Shown: positions 53,334 through 62,531, counted from the first letter of the stretch. The stretch is 64,000 nucleotides of DNA from Bog-159 sp035602155 (GCA_035602155.1 DATNMW010000269.1:1-64000); one strand, 5' to 3'. Translations and numbers: made by a program. The notes: generated from the sequence alone by a model not told the origin.

Positions 53334-53984
53334 ATGAAGCCCATCGTATTCCTGTTGCTGTTTGGCTTGCCGGCCGTGGCGGGCGAGTATGCCGTGCTCG
53401 CCAGCGGTGCGCGGCTGTATGCCGAACGCCATGAATCGGATGGCGGCAAGGTGACGCTATTCAACAAGGCCGGATCGACGGAGATGGATGCATCCCAGGT
53501 GGTCGCCTTCGAGCAGGAGGATTACCTGCCTCCGTCCCAGGGTCCGGCCTCCGCGCCGGCGGCCCCATCCCTGGCCACATCTCCAAGTGTGAAGCCGGCC
53601 TCGATGACGGAGTTGGTGGACAACGCCGCCCGCAAGTACGGTTTGCCGCCTGCCTTCGTGCGGGCCGTGGTGGCGGTCGAGTCGGGTTATCAGGCCAATG
53701 CGGTATCGCCCAAGGGCGCGGTCGGTCTGATGCAACTCATGCCCGCGACCGCCCGCGAACTGGGCGCCGATCCCAAAATACCCGAACAGAACGTGGACGC
53801 GGGGACGCGCTATCTGCGCGACCTGCTGCTGAAGTACGACAACCACGCCTACCACGCGCTGGCCGCCTATAACGCCGGACCGGGGGCGGTGGACAAGTAT
53901 CACGGTGTGCCGCCCTATCGCGAGACTCAGAACTACATCCTGAGTGTGCTGCGCAACTGGAAGAAACAGCCCCCCAGCGACTGA
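53334..53984 (+). CDS. lytic transglycosylase (SLT domain), exported
   Basis: 216 residues from ATG 53334, with a signal peptide (KPIVFLLLFGLPAVAGEYA), a Pro/Ala-rich linker near 70-90 and an SLT domain: YGLPPAFVRAVVAVESGYQA with the catalytic Glu, SPKGAVGLMQLMPATARELG, and YHALAAYNAGPGAVDKYHG. These enzymes cleave peptidoglycan, leaving anhydro-muramic ends, in the periplasm. The gene converges end to end with the response-regulator gene. Confidence 0.92.
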   Translation: MKPIVFLLLFGLPAVAGEYAVLASGARLYAERHESDGGKVTLFNKAGSTEMDASQVVAFEQEDYLPPSQGPASAPAAPSLATSPSVKPASMTELVDNAARKYGLPPAFVRAVVAVESGYQANAVSPKGAVGLMQLMPATARELGADPKIPEQNVDAGTRYLRDLLLKYDNHAYHALAAYNAGPGAVDKYHGVPPYRETQNYILSVLRNWKKQPPSD

Positions 53985-54635
53985 TTATGCCGCGGGCGAC
54001 GCCAGTACGCCCTTGTCCCTCAACGCCGACAGAGCCAGGCCGTAACGCCCGCGAATTCCCGTTTTCTCGAAAATGTGTTTCAAGTGGATCTTCACCGTGC
54101 CGGGGCGAATCCCGAGTTGCGCGCCGATGTCCCGGTTTTTCATCCCTTGCTCCACCAGCTCGACCACTTGCAATTCGCGCGTGGTCAGGTTCGAATGCGC
54201 GCCGCGCGCCGTGCGCTCGGGCTCTTGCAGCACGCTTTCCTCCATGTAAGTCCTCCCCTCGGCCACGGTGTGCATGCATTCAAGCAGCGCCTCTAAGGAA
54301 GCTGTCTTGCGGACGACTCCTAGAGCGCCTACTTGCATCATGCGCAACGCCTCCGTCTCGTTCAGGTTTACGCCCCATACGATGGTGGCGACGCCGCTGC
54401 CCCAACCACGCAGGCGCTGCAGGCAGTCCATGACGGCGTAGACGCCAAAGCCCTTGTCTAGAATCATAATCGCCGGCGCATGCTGCCGGACCATTTCCAG
54501 GCCGCCCAGCAGCGACGTCTCCGCCGCGGCAAGACGCAGATCCTCACACTGATTGAGCAGCATCCGGATACCCTCGATGGCAATCGGCTCGGTATCGCAG
54601 ATGGCGACGGTTTTCGCATTGATTTGATAGCTCAT
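53985..54635 (-). CDS. NarL/FixJ-type response regulator, atypical receiver
   Basis: 216 residues from ATG 54635 (MSYQINAKTVAIC). The receiver domain keeps the phosphoacceptor-like Asp in IMILDKGFG and the Lys in GVVRKTAS, but has Trp (IVWGV) where a Thr/Ser is usual, and only one acidic residue (ICDTEP) in the first loop. The C-terminal LuxR helix-turn-helix is normal (LTTRELQVVELVEQGMKNRD, IGAQLGIRPGTVKIHLKHIF). No histidine kinase lies nearby, so it may be an orphan or non-phosphorylated regulator. Confidence 0.88.
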   Translation of the reverse strand: MSYQINAKTVAICDTEPIAIEGIRMLLNQCEDLRLAAAETSLLGGLEMVRQHAPAIMILDKGFGVYAVMDCLQRLRGWGSGVATIVWGVNLNETEALRMMQVGALGVVRKTASLEALLECMHTVAEGRTYMEESVLQEPERTARGAHSNLTTRELQVVELVEQGMKNRDIGAQLGIRPGTVKIHLKHIFEKTGIRGRYGLALSALRDKGVLASPAA

Positions 54636-54738
54636 ATAGCTCTCGCGCGGACGAGTGAGGCACTCCCTCAATCGCCACATTTGGAAGTTTGGATTTGCCG
54701 TTTTTACAAAACTTTAGTGGCGGAAAGGGGCAGGACTC

Positions 54739-55212
54739 TCAGCTTTTTGATGGCCGCGCGGTTTTTATATTGATCGTCCCCCTGCACTGTGCGGAGCCAC
54801 ACCGGCAGGGCACGTCGTCGATTTTGTCTGAAAAGTGATAATCCACGGTTAGTTCTTCGCCCCGCCGAATGTCCCGTTTGCTCATGTACAGGATGTGGCC
54901 CTTGAAGACCCAGCTATAGAGGTTGGGAGTGCAGGAATGGTTGATCAGCTCCGCTCCGCTGCCACCCACCGCTCCATCCAGAGTCCAGTAGTTGTCCAGC
55001 GTAAAGAGGTAGGTGCGCGGTCCCAGCCCCCGCCGGCTGGTTTCGCGGCGGTTGATCCGCTCCCCGGTGTATTCGATCACCTTGCGGCGCGAAGGAATCC
55101 GCTCGCCCGCGTAGACGCCCCATCCATGTATGCCGGAGCGGCCCAGCCTCAGCCGGAAGCAGGCGAGCCGTGGGTCGATGCGGGGCTCTGCGATGAAAGC
55201 GTGTGCGGCCAT
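54739..55212 (-). CDS. SET-domain protein (lysine methyltransferase-like)
   Basis: 157 residues comprising one SET domain and a post-SET motif. The start RLGRSGIHGWGVYAGERIPS, SAM-binding LINHSCTPNLYSWV, RRGEELTVDYHFSDK and the zinc cysteines C-R-C-G-S-A-Q-C-R-G are all intact. Bacterial SET proteins methylate lysines in proteins such as histone-like factors; the target here is unknown. It is a second SET gene in this window, 16 kb from the FRG-SET fusion, and shares the RLGRS..HG.GV opening with it. Confidence 0.92.
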   Translation of the reverse strand: MAAHAFIAEPRIDPRLACFRLRLGRSGIHGWGVYAGERIPSRRKVIEYTGERINRRETSRRGLGPRTYLFTLDNYWTLDGAVGGSGAELINHSCTPNLYSWVFKGHILYMSKRDIRRGEELTVDYHFSDKIDDVPCRCGSAQCRGTINIKTARPSKS

Positions 55213-55277
55213 TTTCCGAGATTGTACCGAACCGCGGACTGTTTGAGAAGGGGCCAGGCCCGATATAATGCAAAATC

Positions 55278-56399
55278 GTGATCCAATTCCCCAGTGACGC
55301 CTCCCACGCCGTATTCGATGCCGCCTTTCGCTTCGCCGGGCGCCAACTGCGCGCCCTTATCGAGCGCCATCCCGGCTTCTACCCGATGTACACCGCCGCC
55401 GGCCGTTGGAAGCACTCCGGCGAAGCCTGGACGCACTGGTGCGACGGCTTCCTGCCCGGCATGCTCTGGATCGTCTACGCCCGCCAAATTCCCGGCAGCC
55501 CGGAGTCGCGCTGGTGGCGCGAACAGGCCATCCGCTATTCCCGACCGCTGGAGCCGCGTAAGTTGGATCGCGCGGTTCACGACCTGGGCTTCCTGTTTAT
55601 GTCCAGCTTCTACCGCTGGTACGGCTTCACGCCCGATCCCACGCTCAAAGCTGTGCTGGTGGAGGCAGGCCGCACTATGGCTTTGCGCTTCCAGGAAAAA
55701 GGCCGGTACCTGCGGTCGTTCGTATCGGCGGATTCACTGTTTATCGACATCATGATGAATGTGGGCATCGTCTTCTATGCCGCGCGCGAGACCGGCGACG
55801 CGGCCCTGCTGGACATTGCCTTGCGCCACTGCCATACCACCCGGCGAGTCCTGGTGCGCGGCGATGGCTCGACGGCCCACGAAGGACTGTTCGATCCGGA
55901 GACTGGCGAGTTTCTGCGGCAGACCACCCATCAGGGCTACCGCGGCGATTCCTGCTGGTCCCGCGGGCTGGCCTGGGCGCTCTACGGTTTCGGCACGGCT
56001 TACGGCTACGCGCGCGACCCGGACCTGCTGGCGACGGCGGAGACCTGCGCCGATTTCTATATCCGCCACACGCCGGCGGACGGCGTACCGCCCTGGGACT
56101 ACGACGCGCCGGCGGTTACGCGGGCTTTGGTGGACACCTCCGCCGCCGCTATTGCCGCCTCCGGCCTGTTCCAGTTGAGCGGCCTGGTGGCGGACGGAGC
56201 CAAGGGCCATTTCTATCGCGAGACCGCACGCCACATACTCGCCTCTCTTTGCCGCGACTGGTTGGCGGAAGCCGACTCCGCGTGGGAAGGCATCCTCAAG
56301 GGCGGCGTTTACCACCTTCATAAGAATCTGGGCGTGAACGAGTCGGTGATGTGGGGCGAATACTTCTTCCTGGAAGCGCTGGAGCGCTCTCTGGGCTAG
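55278..56399 (+). CDS. glycoside hydrolase family 88 (unsaturated glucuronyl hydrolase)
   Basis: 373 residues from GTG 55278 with no signal peptide. The fold is the GH88 alpha6/alpha6 barrel: YTAAGRWKHSGEAWTHWCDG, FLPGMLWIVYARQ, VHDLGFLFMSSFYRWYG, and THQGYRGDSCWSRGLAWALY. The Asp pair (VHDLGF and F-V-S-A-D-S-L) matches the hydration mechanism. Such enzymes release unsaturated uronic acid from oligosaccharides made by polysaccharide lyases. It acts in the cytoplasm and has no neighbouring lyase here. Confidence 0.88.
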   Translation: MIQFPSDASHAVFDAAFRFAGRQLRALIERHPGFYPMYTAAGRWKHSGEAWTHWCDGFLPGMLWIVYARQIPGSPESRWWREQAIRYSRPLEPRKLDRAVHDLGFLFMSSFYRWYGFTPDPTLKAVLVEAGRTMALRFQEKGRYLRSFVSADSLFIDIMMNVGIVFYAARETGDAALLDIALRHCHTTRRVLVRGDGSTAHEGLFDPETGEFLRQTTHQGYRGDSCWSRGLAWALYGFGTAYGYARDPDLLATAETCADFYIRHTPADGVPPWDYDAPAVTRALVDTSAAAIAASGLFQLSGLVADGAKGHFYRETARHILASLCRDWLAEADSAWEGILKGGVYHLHKNLGVNESVMWGEYFFLEALERSLG

Positions 56400-56435
56400 A
56401 CTAGCAGCCCGTGGCAGAACTGGCAAAACACCGCT

Positions 56436-56455
56436 TACTGACGTGTACTGACGTG
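56436..56455. repeat. 10-bp direct repeat
   Basis: TACTGACGTG occurs twice head to tail after the GH88 stop, in the 215-base gap (56400-56614) before the sigma-54 activator's end. No gene, terminator or promoter stands out in the rest of this gap. Confidence 0.7.
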
Positions 56456-56614
56456 CGCGGCTCAGTAGATTCAGGCGGTACGGAGCCACGACCGATAGAC
56501 CGGCATGCGGTAAGCAATGAAAGCGTCTCACAGGTAAAGAGATAGCTATTCCATCCTGACCGACACCCTTCTTCGCCTATATTGTCTCGGCGTGTGGCCA
56601 AGAACCGTCGTGCG

Positions 56615-58687
56615 TCACCCCCCGACCCGCGCGATCCCCAGCTTCTGCATTCGCGATTGCAGAGTAGTACGCTTCAGCCCCAACCTCGCCGCCGCGCCCG
56701 CCAGTCCGCCTACCACCCACTTGCACTCCCGCAAGGCGCGCAGGATATGTTCCCGCTCAGCCTCTTCCAGCGTAGTCAGCGGCCCGGTCATAGCCGCCGT
56801 CTCACCGCCGTTGCGCAGTTCCGCAAGCGGCACGTGCAACGCCGATCCGCGCGTCAGAATCACGGCCCGCTCGATCATGTTTTCCAGCTCCCGGACATTC
56901 CCCGGCCAGCTCCAGTTGGTCAGCGCCTCCATGGCTTCGCTCGGAATGGTCTCGATGCGCCGGTTCATGCGCCGCGCATACTTTTGCGTAAAGTACCGCA
57001 CCAGCAACGGAATATCTTCCCGGCGCTCGCGCAAGGGCGGCAGCGGAATTGGAAACACATTGAGCCGGTAGAATAGATCCTCCCGAAATTCGCGGCTTGC
57101 GATCATCTGCGACAACTCGCGATTCGTGGCCGTTACCAGCCGGATATCCACCTTCACCGTGCGCGTGCTGCCCAGCCGCTCGAACTCGCGCTCCTGCAAA
57201 ACGCGCAGCAGCTTCGGCTGCAACTCCAGCGGGATGTCGCCGATCTCGTCCAGAAAGAGCGTGCCCTTGTCGGCCAGCTCAAACCGCCCGATCTTCTGGC
57301 TGATGGCGCCGGTGAACGCGCCCTTCTCATGGCCGAACAACTCGCTCTCGATCAAGCCCGTCGGGATGGCCGCGCAATTCACCTTCACGAACGTGCGGCC
57401 GCGCCGCGCGCTCAAATTGTGGATAGCGCGCGCGATCAGCTCCTTGCCGGTGCCGCTTTCGCCCTGTATCAGCACGGTCGAATCGGTCGGCGCGACCGTT
57501 TCCACATCGCGCAGCGCGCGCTTCAACGAATGGCTGTCGCCCACGATCTCCTCGAAATCGTATTCCGTGCGGATCTCGTCTTCCAGGTACAGTTTCTCCT
57601 CCGCCAGCTTGTCCTTGAGCTCCGCGATCTTCCGAAAGGCGAGTGCGTTCTCCACCGCGATTGCCAGTTCATTGCCGATTTGCGTGAGTAGCTCCACCTC
57701 TTGGGGCCCGAAAGCCGCATCGCGGATGCTGGCTACATTCAGGGTGCCTAGCGCCTTCTCTCCTCGCAGCAGCGGAATGCAGACCGCCGATTGCAGGCCC
57801 GCGGCCAACAGCCGGCGCACGATCTCCGACGGGAACTGTTCGGCCTCCGCTCGATTCCAAAGAAGCGGCTGCCGCCGGCGCATGGCATCGGCCGCGGGCG
57901 AATCTTCGGGCGCGGACAGGTGCGCCTCATGGATCTGGCTATCGCCGCCCGGAAAGTCGAGCGCTTCCAGGCGCAGTTGTCCCTTGACTGGATCGTACAG
58001 CACCAGGCTGGCGTACTCGTGCCGGATCAGGCTGCGCAACAGTTCCGAGACCGTCTGGAAAAGCTCGCGCAGATTCAGGTTCGCCACCATGGCGTTGGTC
58101 ACGTCCAGCACCACCTGCAGACGGTCCCGCTGCCTGGCCAGCTCCCCTTGATAACATTGCGCGGCTTCGTAGTTCAGCACGTTCTCCACCGCGACGGCCA
58201 CTTGCCTGGCCACTTGCGCCAGAAATTCCAGGTCTGCGCGGTCGAATGCCGAAGGCTCCGCGCCGCCCAATCCCATGGCCCCCAAGCGCCGCTGCGCGGT
58301 GGTCAGCGGCAGCACGCAACAGGAACGCACGCCATGCTCCCGCAGCAACTGCATGATCTTCGGGTAGCGCGTCTCCTGGTCGATATCGTGGATTACCAGC
58401 GGCCGCTGCGTTTGCCAAACCAGGCCGGAGGGCGTCTCATCCACCGGCGTCTCCCAAAATGAGGAATCGGTTGGCCGGGTGGACGCCAGCACGCGCAGGC
58501 GCATCGTGTTGCGCTCGGGAATATGCAATACCAGGTTGATATAGTCGAACCGGATCACCCCACGCAAACGCTGCGCCAGATCTTCGAATAGCGCGGGCAG
58601 ATCCCGGTTCTGTGAAATCGATTCGGCAACGTCCAGCAAGGCGCGGTACTGATCTACGGCGGCATCCGTATCGAACGAGGAGTCCAA
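56615..58687 (-). CDS. sigma-54-dependent transcriptional activator with two GAF domains
   Basis: About 690 residues from TTG 58687 (the frame is open to 58798, but that part overlaps PilZ). Two GAF sensor domains (about 20-170 and 200-350) are followed by a coiled linker, an AAA+ domain with VLIQGESGTGKELIARAIHN (Walker A), ELFGHEKGAFTGAISQKIGR (sigma-54 contact G-A-F-T-G-A) and KGTLFLDEIGDIPLELQPKL (Walker B), and a Fis-type helix-turn-helix end (GLAGAAARLGLKRTTLQSRM). It should activate sigma-54 promoters in response to small molecules. It follows the PilZ gene directly. Confidence 0.93.
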   Translation of the reverse strand: MDSSFDTDAAVDQYRALLDVAESISQNRDLPALFEDLAQRLRGVIRFDYINLVLHIPERNTMRLRVLASTRPTDSSFWETPVDETPSGLVWQTQRPLVIHDIDQETRYPKIMQLLREHGVRSCCVLPLTTAQRRLGAMGLGGAEPSAFDRADLEFLAQVARQVAVAVENVLNYEAAQCYQGELARQRDRLQVVLDVTNAMVANLNLRELFQTVSELLRSLIRHEYASLVLYDPVKGQLRLEALDFPGGDSQIHEAHLSAPEDSPAADAMRRRQPLLWNRAEAEQFPSEIVRRLLAAGLQSAVCIPLLRGEKALGTLNVASIRDAAFGPQEVELLTQIGNELAIAVENALAFRKIAELKDKLAEEKLYLEDEIRTEYDFEEIVGDSHSLKRALRDVETVAPTDSTVLIQGESGTGKELIARAIHNLSARRGRTFVKVNCAAIPTGLIESELFGHEKGAFTGAISQKIGRFELADKGTLFLDEIGDIPLELQPKLLRVLQEREFERLGSTRTVKVDIRLVTATNRELSQMIASREFREDLFYRLNVFPIPLPPLRERREDIPLLVRYFTQKYARRMNRRIETIPSEAMEALTNWSWPGNVRELENMIERAVILTRGSALHVPLAELRNGGETAAMTGPLTTLEEAEREHILRALRECKWVVGGLAGAAARLGLKRTTLQSRMQKLGIARVGG

Positions 58688-58689
58688 CT

Positions 58690-59088
58690 CTAATAATAAG
58701 ATACGCGGCTGCGGGATGGTTTTTCGGGCTCGATTTGGGGTAGTTCCTTGTTGCGGCGCGTGCGAAATTCGTATTGTTCGATGTGCATCGCAGCCCACGT
58801 GTCCTCGGCCCGCACCACGCGGCCAAGCGCCACGAACTTAAGCGGGCAGCCGTCGTCCAATTGGGCCGGCCAGTTCACCGACAACTCCACGCGCTTTCCG
58901 GGATGCAGACGCTGTACGGTCTCGAAGCGCACGCCCCCGCTACTGATATCCAATGTTCTGCCAACACCGCTCTCGGGGGTCGCCGCCCTGTGATCTAGAA
59001 TCTTGTAAACCAGTTCCTGACCAATCGCAAACCGCAGCGCGGCGCGCCGCTCCATCGCGGGGGCGGGCCTCGGATCGTTGTTCCTCAT
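58690..59088 (-). CDS. PilZ-domain protein
   Basis: 132 residues with a PilZ domain: ERRAALRFAIGQELVYKILD at the start, then TLDISSGGVRFETVQRLHPG with the D/N-x-S-x-x-G motif (D-I-S-S-G-G), and ALGRVVRAEDTWAAMHI. The R-x-x-x-R position is poorly matched (R-R-A-A-L-R), so c-di-GMP binding is likely but not certain. It ends two bases before the sigma-54 activator's start, so the two form an operon linking second messenger and transcription. Confidence 0.85.
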   Translation of the reverse strand: MRNNDPRPAPAMERRAALRFAIGQELVYKILDHRAATPESGVGRTLDISSGGVRFETVQRLHPGKRVELSVNWPAQLDDGCPLKFVALGRVVRAEDTWAAMHIEQYEFRTRRNKELPQIEPEKPSRSRVSYY

Positions 59089-59217
59089 GAGCCTATAATG
59101 CGGCTCTATTTACTGCGCGACAATAGTATCGCAGCATCAAAATCCGTAGTACCAGGGGAACGGTCCGGCTGGATGCCTGATGGCCTGTCGCATACCGCGG
59201 CTACAATAGACCTTCAC

Positions 59218-61023
59218 ATGTGGAAAATAGCGGCAGTCGTCCTCGCATACTCCGGCCTCCAGGCGGCTGCCATACCCCGCCCCGAGTATCCGCAGCCCCA
59301 ATTCCAGCGCGAACACTGGTTAAGCCTCAACGGAGACTGGGAATTCGAATTCGACGATGCTAACGCCGGCCTGGACGCCGATTGGCCCTCCGGCGCCCGG
59401 AAGTTCAGCCGGAACATCGTCGTCCCGTATTGTTTCGAAAGCCGACTTAGCGGCATCGGCGATGCATCCTTTCATCCCTGGATCTGGTACCGCCGCGCGG
59501 TTGCCCTGCCGCCCGAATGGAAGGGCCAACGCGTGCTGCTGCATTTCGGCGCGGTGAATTATTGGTCGATGGTCTGGGTCAATGGCAAGCTGGCGGGCAG
59601 CCACGAAGGCGGCAATACGCCGTTCACTTTCGACGTCACGCCGCTGCTCCAGCCCGGCGCCAACATCCTCACCGTTCGCGCGCACTTTCCGCCCACGGAT
59701 CGCTACATCCCCCGCGGCAAGCAGTTTTGGGAGCCTAAATCGAAAAGCATTTTCTATACCCGCACCAGCGGCATTTGGCAGCCCGTCTGGCTGGAGCCCG
59801 TTGGCGCCAGTTACTTCGATCGCGTCAAAATCACGCCATCCATTGATGGTGACGGCGACGGCGCCGTGCGGCTCGAATTCGACATCGCGCGGCCGCAGCC
59901 GGATCTGGAAATTACCGCGTCGGCCACCTTCGCGGGACAGCCGTCGGCATCCGCTACCGCCCACACCAACTCGGCGCGCTCGACCGCGCTGCTCTCCATC
60001 GACGAGCCGAGGCTCTGGTCGCCATCGTCGCCCAATCTGTACGATCTCGCGCTGGAACTGCGGCGCGGCGGCGTGCTGCTCGATCGGGTGCAAACCTATT
60101 TCGGCATTCGCAGCGTCACCGCCGAGAACGGCAGAGTGCTGCTGAATGGTAATCCAATCTTCTTGAAGATGGTCCTCGACCAGGGCTACTGGCCCGAGAG
60201 CATCCTGACGCCGCCCACCGACGAAGCCATCCAGTACGACATCCGCACCACTAAGGAGATGGGCTTCAACGGCGCGCGCAAGCACCAGAAGCTGGAAGAT
60301 CCGCGCTTTCTCTATTGGGCGGACCACATGGGCTTCCTGGTCTCCAGCGAAATGGCCAACGCCTACGAATTCGACGACGCCTACGTGGCCCGTTTCACCC
60401 GCGAGTGGACCGCCGCCGTGGAGCGCGACTACAACCACCCGTCGATCGTGATCTGGGTGCCCATCAACGAAAGCTGGGGCGTGCCCAACCTGCGCGACGC
60501 ACGCCAGCAGAACCACCTGAAGTCGCTCTACGCCCTCACGCATTCGCTCGACTCGACGCGCCTGGTGGTGGATAACGACGGCTGGGAGCATACCGATATG
60601 ACGGACCTTTTCGCCATCCACGACTATACTCGAACCGGCGATCTGCTCTACGAGCGCTACAAGGATCTGGGCAAGCCAGGCGCCGGCGTCCCGGACAACG
60701 CCAAGGCGGCCCTCATCCCCGGCTACCGTTACAATGGTTCGCCGGTGTCGCTGACGGAGTTCGGCGGCATCGCGTTCATCCCACCCGGCCACGTCGTGCC
60801 GCAGGAAGCCTGGGGCTATTCGGGCGTGGAAAAGACCGAAGATGCCGCTCTGGACCGCCTACGCGGGTTATACGACGCCATAGCCCGCATCCCCGGCTTT
60901 GCGGGCCTCTGTTACACACAGTTGACCGACGTGGAGCAGGAGATCAACGGCCTGATGACCTACGACCGCAAGCTCAAGTTCGACGCGCAGAAGCTGCGGG
61001 AGATCAATGCGTTGGTTCGTTAG
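59218..61023 (+). CDS. glycoside hydrolase family 2 protein, exported
   Basis: 601 residues from ATG 59218, chosen because it opens with a signal peptide (MWKIAAVVLAYSGLQAAAIP). The order is sugar-binding (HWLSLNGDWEFEFDDANAG, GTYR-like YRRAVALPPEWKGQRVLLHF), immunoglobulin-like, then TIM barrel. The acid/base Glu is in VIWVPINESWG (about 418) and the nucleophile in PVSLTEFGGIAF (about 514). Members act as beta-galactosidases, glucuronidases or mannosidases; the substrate is not predictable. A 3' copy of the last about 148 codons lies at 62086-62531. Confidence 0.92.
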   Translation: MWKIAAVVLAYSGLQAAAIPRPEYPQPQFQREHWLSLNGDWEFEFDDANAGLDADWPSGARKFSRNIVVPYCFESRLSGIGDASFHPWIWYRRAVALPPEWKGQRVLLHFGAVNYWSMVWVNGKLAGSHEGGNTPFTFDVTPLLQPGANILTVRAHFPPTDRYIPRGKQFWEPKSKSIFYTRTSGIWQPVWLEPVGASYFDRVKITPSIDGDGDGAVRLEFDIARPQPDLEITASATFAGQPSASATAHTNSARSTALLSIDEPRLWSPSSPNLYDLALELRRGGVLLDRVQTYFGIRSVTAENGRVLLNGNPIFLKMVLDQGYWPESILTPPTDEAIQYDIRTTKEMGFNGARKHQKLEDPRFLYWADHMGFLVSSEMANAYEFDDAYVARFTREWTAAVERDYNHPSIVIWVPINESWGVPNLRDARQQNHLKSLYALTHSLDSTRLVVDNDGWEHTDMTDLFAIHDYTRTGDLLYERYKDLGKPGAGVPDNAKAALIPGYRYNGSPVSLTEFGGIAFIPPGHVVPQEAWGYSGVEKTEDAALDRLRGLYDAIARIPGFAGLCYTQLTDVEQEINGLMTYDRKLKFDAQKLREINALVR

Positions 61024-61228
61024 TGGCGCAGCCCCCCAGTCTGAGCATAGCCGCTGACCGCGTGCGTTCTTCCGAAGATGCCCTTGCCGGTTAGGTCTCT
61101 CCGGTTTGGCGGCTATAGACCCAGACGGAAGGCGGATGGCCAGACGCAAGGGCGATTGTTGGGGCCGATCGGCTTCCTAGCGGTTGGCTGTATGGTTCAG
61201 GTTCGCTAGAATTGGATAGGAGTGTACC

Positions 61229-61627
61229 GTGCCAAAGCAACGAACCAGAGGGCCCGGCAAAGAGGGCCTGGAGCGAAGGGGCAAACGACTCGGCCTCGAC
61301 AATCGCCAATCCGATAACGGCGCGCGGATCCGCGAGAAGAGCGGCGACACCCGCATCGATAAGCTTCGCCAGACCTATGGCGACAGCTTTGCTCCAGGCA
61401 TTCGAGGAGACGCACACTTGAAGACGTTGCTGGATCGAACGGGCAGCCCCTCGCTTTCCGATTACCTGAAGACTACCGGGCGCTCGCCGGATAGCGGAAA
61501 GGATACAGAGGACCGCGCGATCGAGAAACCTGCCGGTTCACAGTACGCTTCCCCGGAACGGTTTAGAGAAGCGCATCGGAAGACGAGTTCATTGCACGCC
61601 GGCCTGTTTCGCCGTCTCGCCGAATAG
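61229..61627 (+). CDS. antitoxin-like protein of Fic/Doc pair
   Basis: 132 residues from GTG 61229 after a TAGGAG site. The N-terminus is very basic (KQRTRGPGKEGLERRGKRLG). The central RIDKLRQTYGDSFAPGIRGD followed by A-H-L-K-T-L-L-D-R-T-G and SLSDYLK is a pattern I associate with proteins encoded directly before death-on-curing toxins. It ends 23 bases before the Fic gene. The antitoxin role is inferred from position and pattern. The region 61024-61228 upstream has no gene. Confidence 0.65.
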   Translation: MPKQRTRGPGKEGLERRGKRLGLDNRQSDNGARIREKSGDTRIDKLRQTYGDSFAPGIRGDAHLKTLLDRTGSPSLSDYLKTTGRSPDSGKDTEDRAIEKPAGSQYASPERFREAHRKTSSLHAGLFRRLAE

Positions 61628-61650
61628 GCGAACTCCCGACAGCGATTTCC

Positions 61651-62046
61651 TTGGAACAAGAACCTTACTTCCTGACCCGCGAACAGATCGACACGATCCA
61701 CCGGGACCAGATTGAAGCGTATGGCGGCTTGCACGGGTTGCGCAGCGAGCATGCGTTGGAGTCGGCCATAGCACAGCCTCAAAACGTCTATTTCTACGGT
61801 GACGGCGACCTCTATGAAATCGCCGCAGCATATGCCTTCCACATCGCCGAAAGTCAGGCCTATCTTGACGGCAATAAACGTACTGGGGTGCAGGCCGCCG
61901 CCGATTTCCTTGAAATCAATGGCATCGACACGAGCCATTTGCCAGAGCTGGCCACATACGAAGCGATGATCCGTATAGCGAAGCACGAGTTGGATCGATC
62001 CGGCTTAGGGGCGTTCCTGCGTGACGTTTTGAAACCCAAGGCTTAA
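61651..62046 (+). CDS. death-on-curing (Fic/Doc) family toxin
   Basis: 131 residues from TTG 61651. It has the Doc layout: FLTREQIDTIHRDQIEAYGG, LRSEHALESAIAQPQNVYFY, AAAYAFHIAESQAYLDGNKR and a closing helical part. The Fic loop reads S-Q-A-Y-L-D-G-N-K-R-T-G, so the usual catalytic His is Gln (Gln69) while the nucleotide-binding D-G-N-K-R is intact. Doc-type enzymes phosphorylate EF-Tu; loss of the His should weaken or alter catalysis. It lies between the complete GH2 gene and its partial copy. Confidence 0.85.
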   Translation: MEQEPYFLTREQIDTIHRDQIEAYGGLHGLRSEHALESAIAQPQNVYFYGDGDLYEIAAAYAFHIAESQAYLDGNKRTGVQAAADFLEINGIDTSHLPELATYEAMIRIAKHELDRSGLGAFLRDVLKPKA

Positions 62047-62085
62047 TAATTACTTGCCAAAGCCGGTAGAATTAGTCTCGAGCCC

Positions 62086-62531
62086 ACGGCTGGGAACATA
62101 CCGGTGTGACGGACCTTTTCGCCATCCACGACTATACCCGAACCGGCGATCTGCTCTACGAGCGCTACAAGGATCTGGGCAAGCCAGGCGCCGGCGTCCC
62201 GGACAACGCCAAGGCGGCCCTCATCCCCGGCTACCGTTACAATGGTTCGCCGGTGTCGCTGACGGAATTCGGCGGCATCGCGTTCATCCCACACGGCCAC
62301 GTCGTGCCGCAGCAAGCCTGGGGCGATTCGGGCGTGGAAAAGACCGAAGATGCCGCCCTGGACCGCCTACGCGGGCTGTACGATGCCATCGCCCGCATCC
62401 CCGGCTTTGCGGGCCTGTGTTACACACAGTTGACCGACGTGGAGCAGGAGATCAACGGCCTGATGACCTACGACCGCAAGCCCAAGTTCGACGCAAAGAA
62501 GTTGCGGGAGATCGATGCCCTCGTTCACTAA
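62086..62531 (+). pseudogene. 3' fragment of the GH2 gene
   Basis: This copy matches 60578-61023 at roughly 95% by eye and stays in frame to the stop. It starts at the ACGGCTGGGA string, so it lacks the sugar-binding domains and the acid/base Glu but keeps the S-L-T-E-F-G-G nucleophile. No start or ribosome site belongs to it, although GTG 62106 opens a frame. Homology ends about at the stop codon. It is separated from the complete gene by the Fic pair. Confidence 0.9.

Noticed and set aside
62106..62531. Stand-alone small hydrolase gene
   Set aside because: It is a 3' copy of the GH2 gene lacking half of the barrel and the acid/base residue, without a ribosome site.
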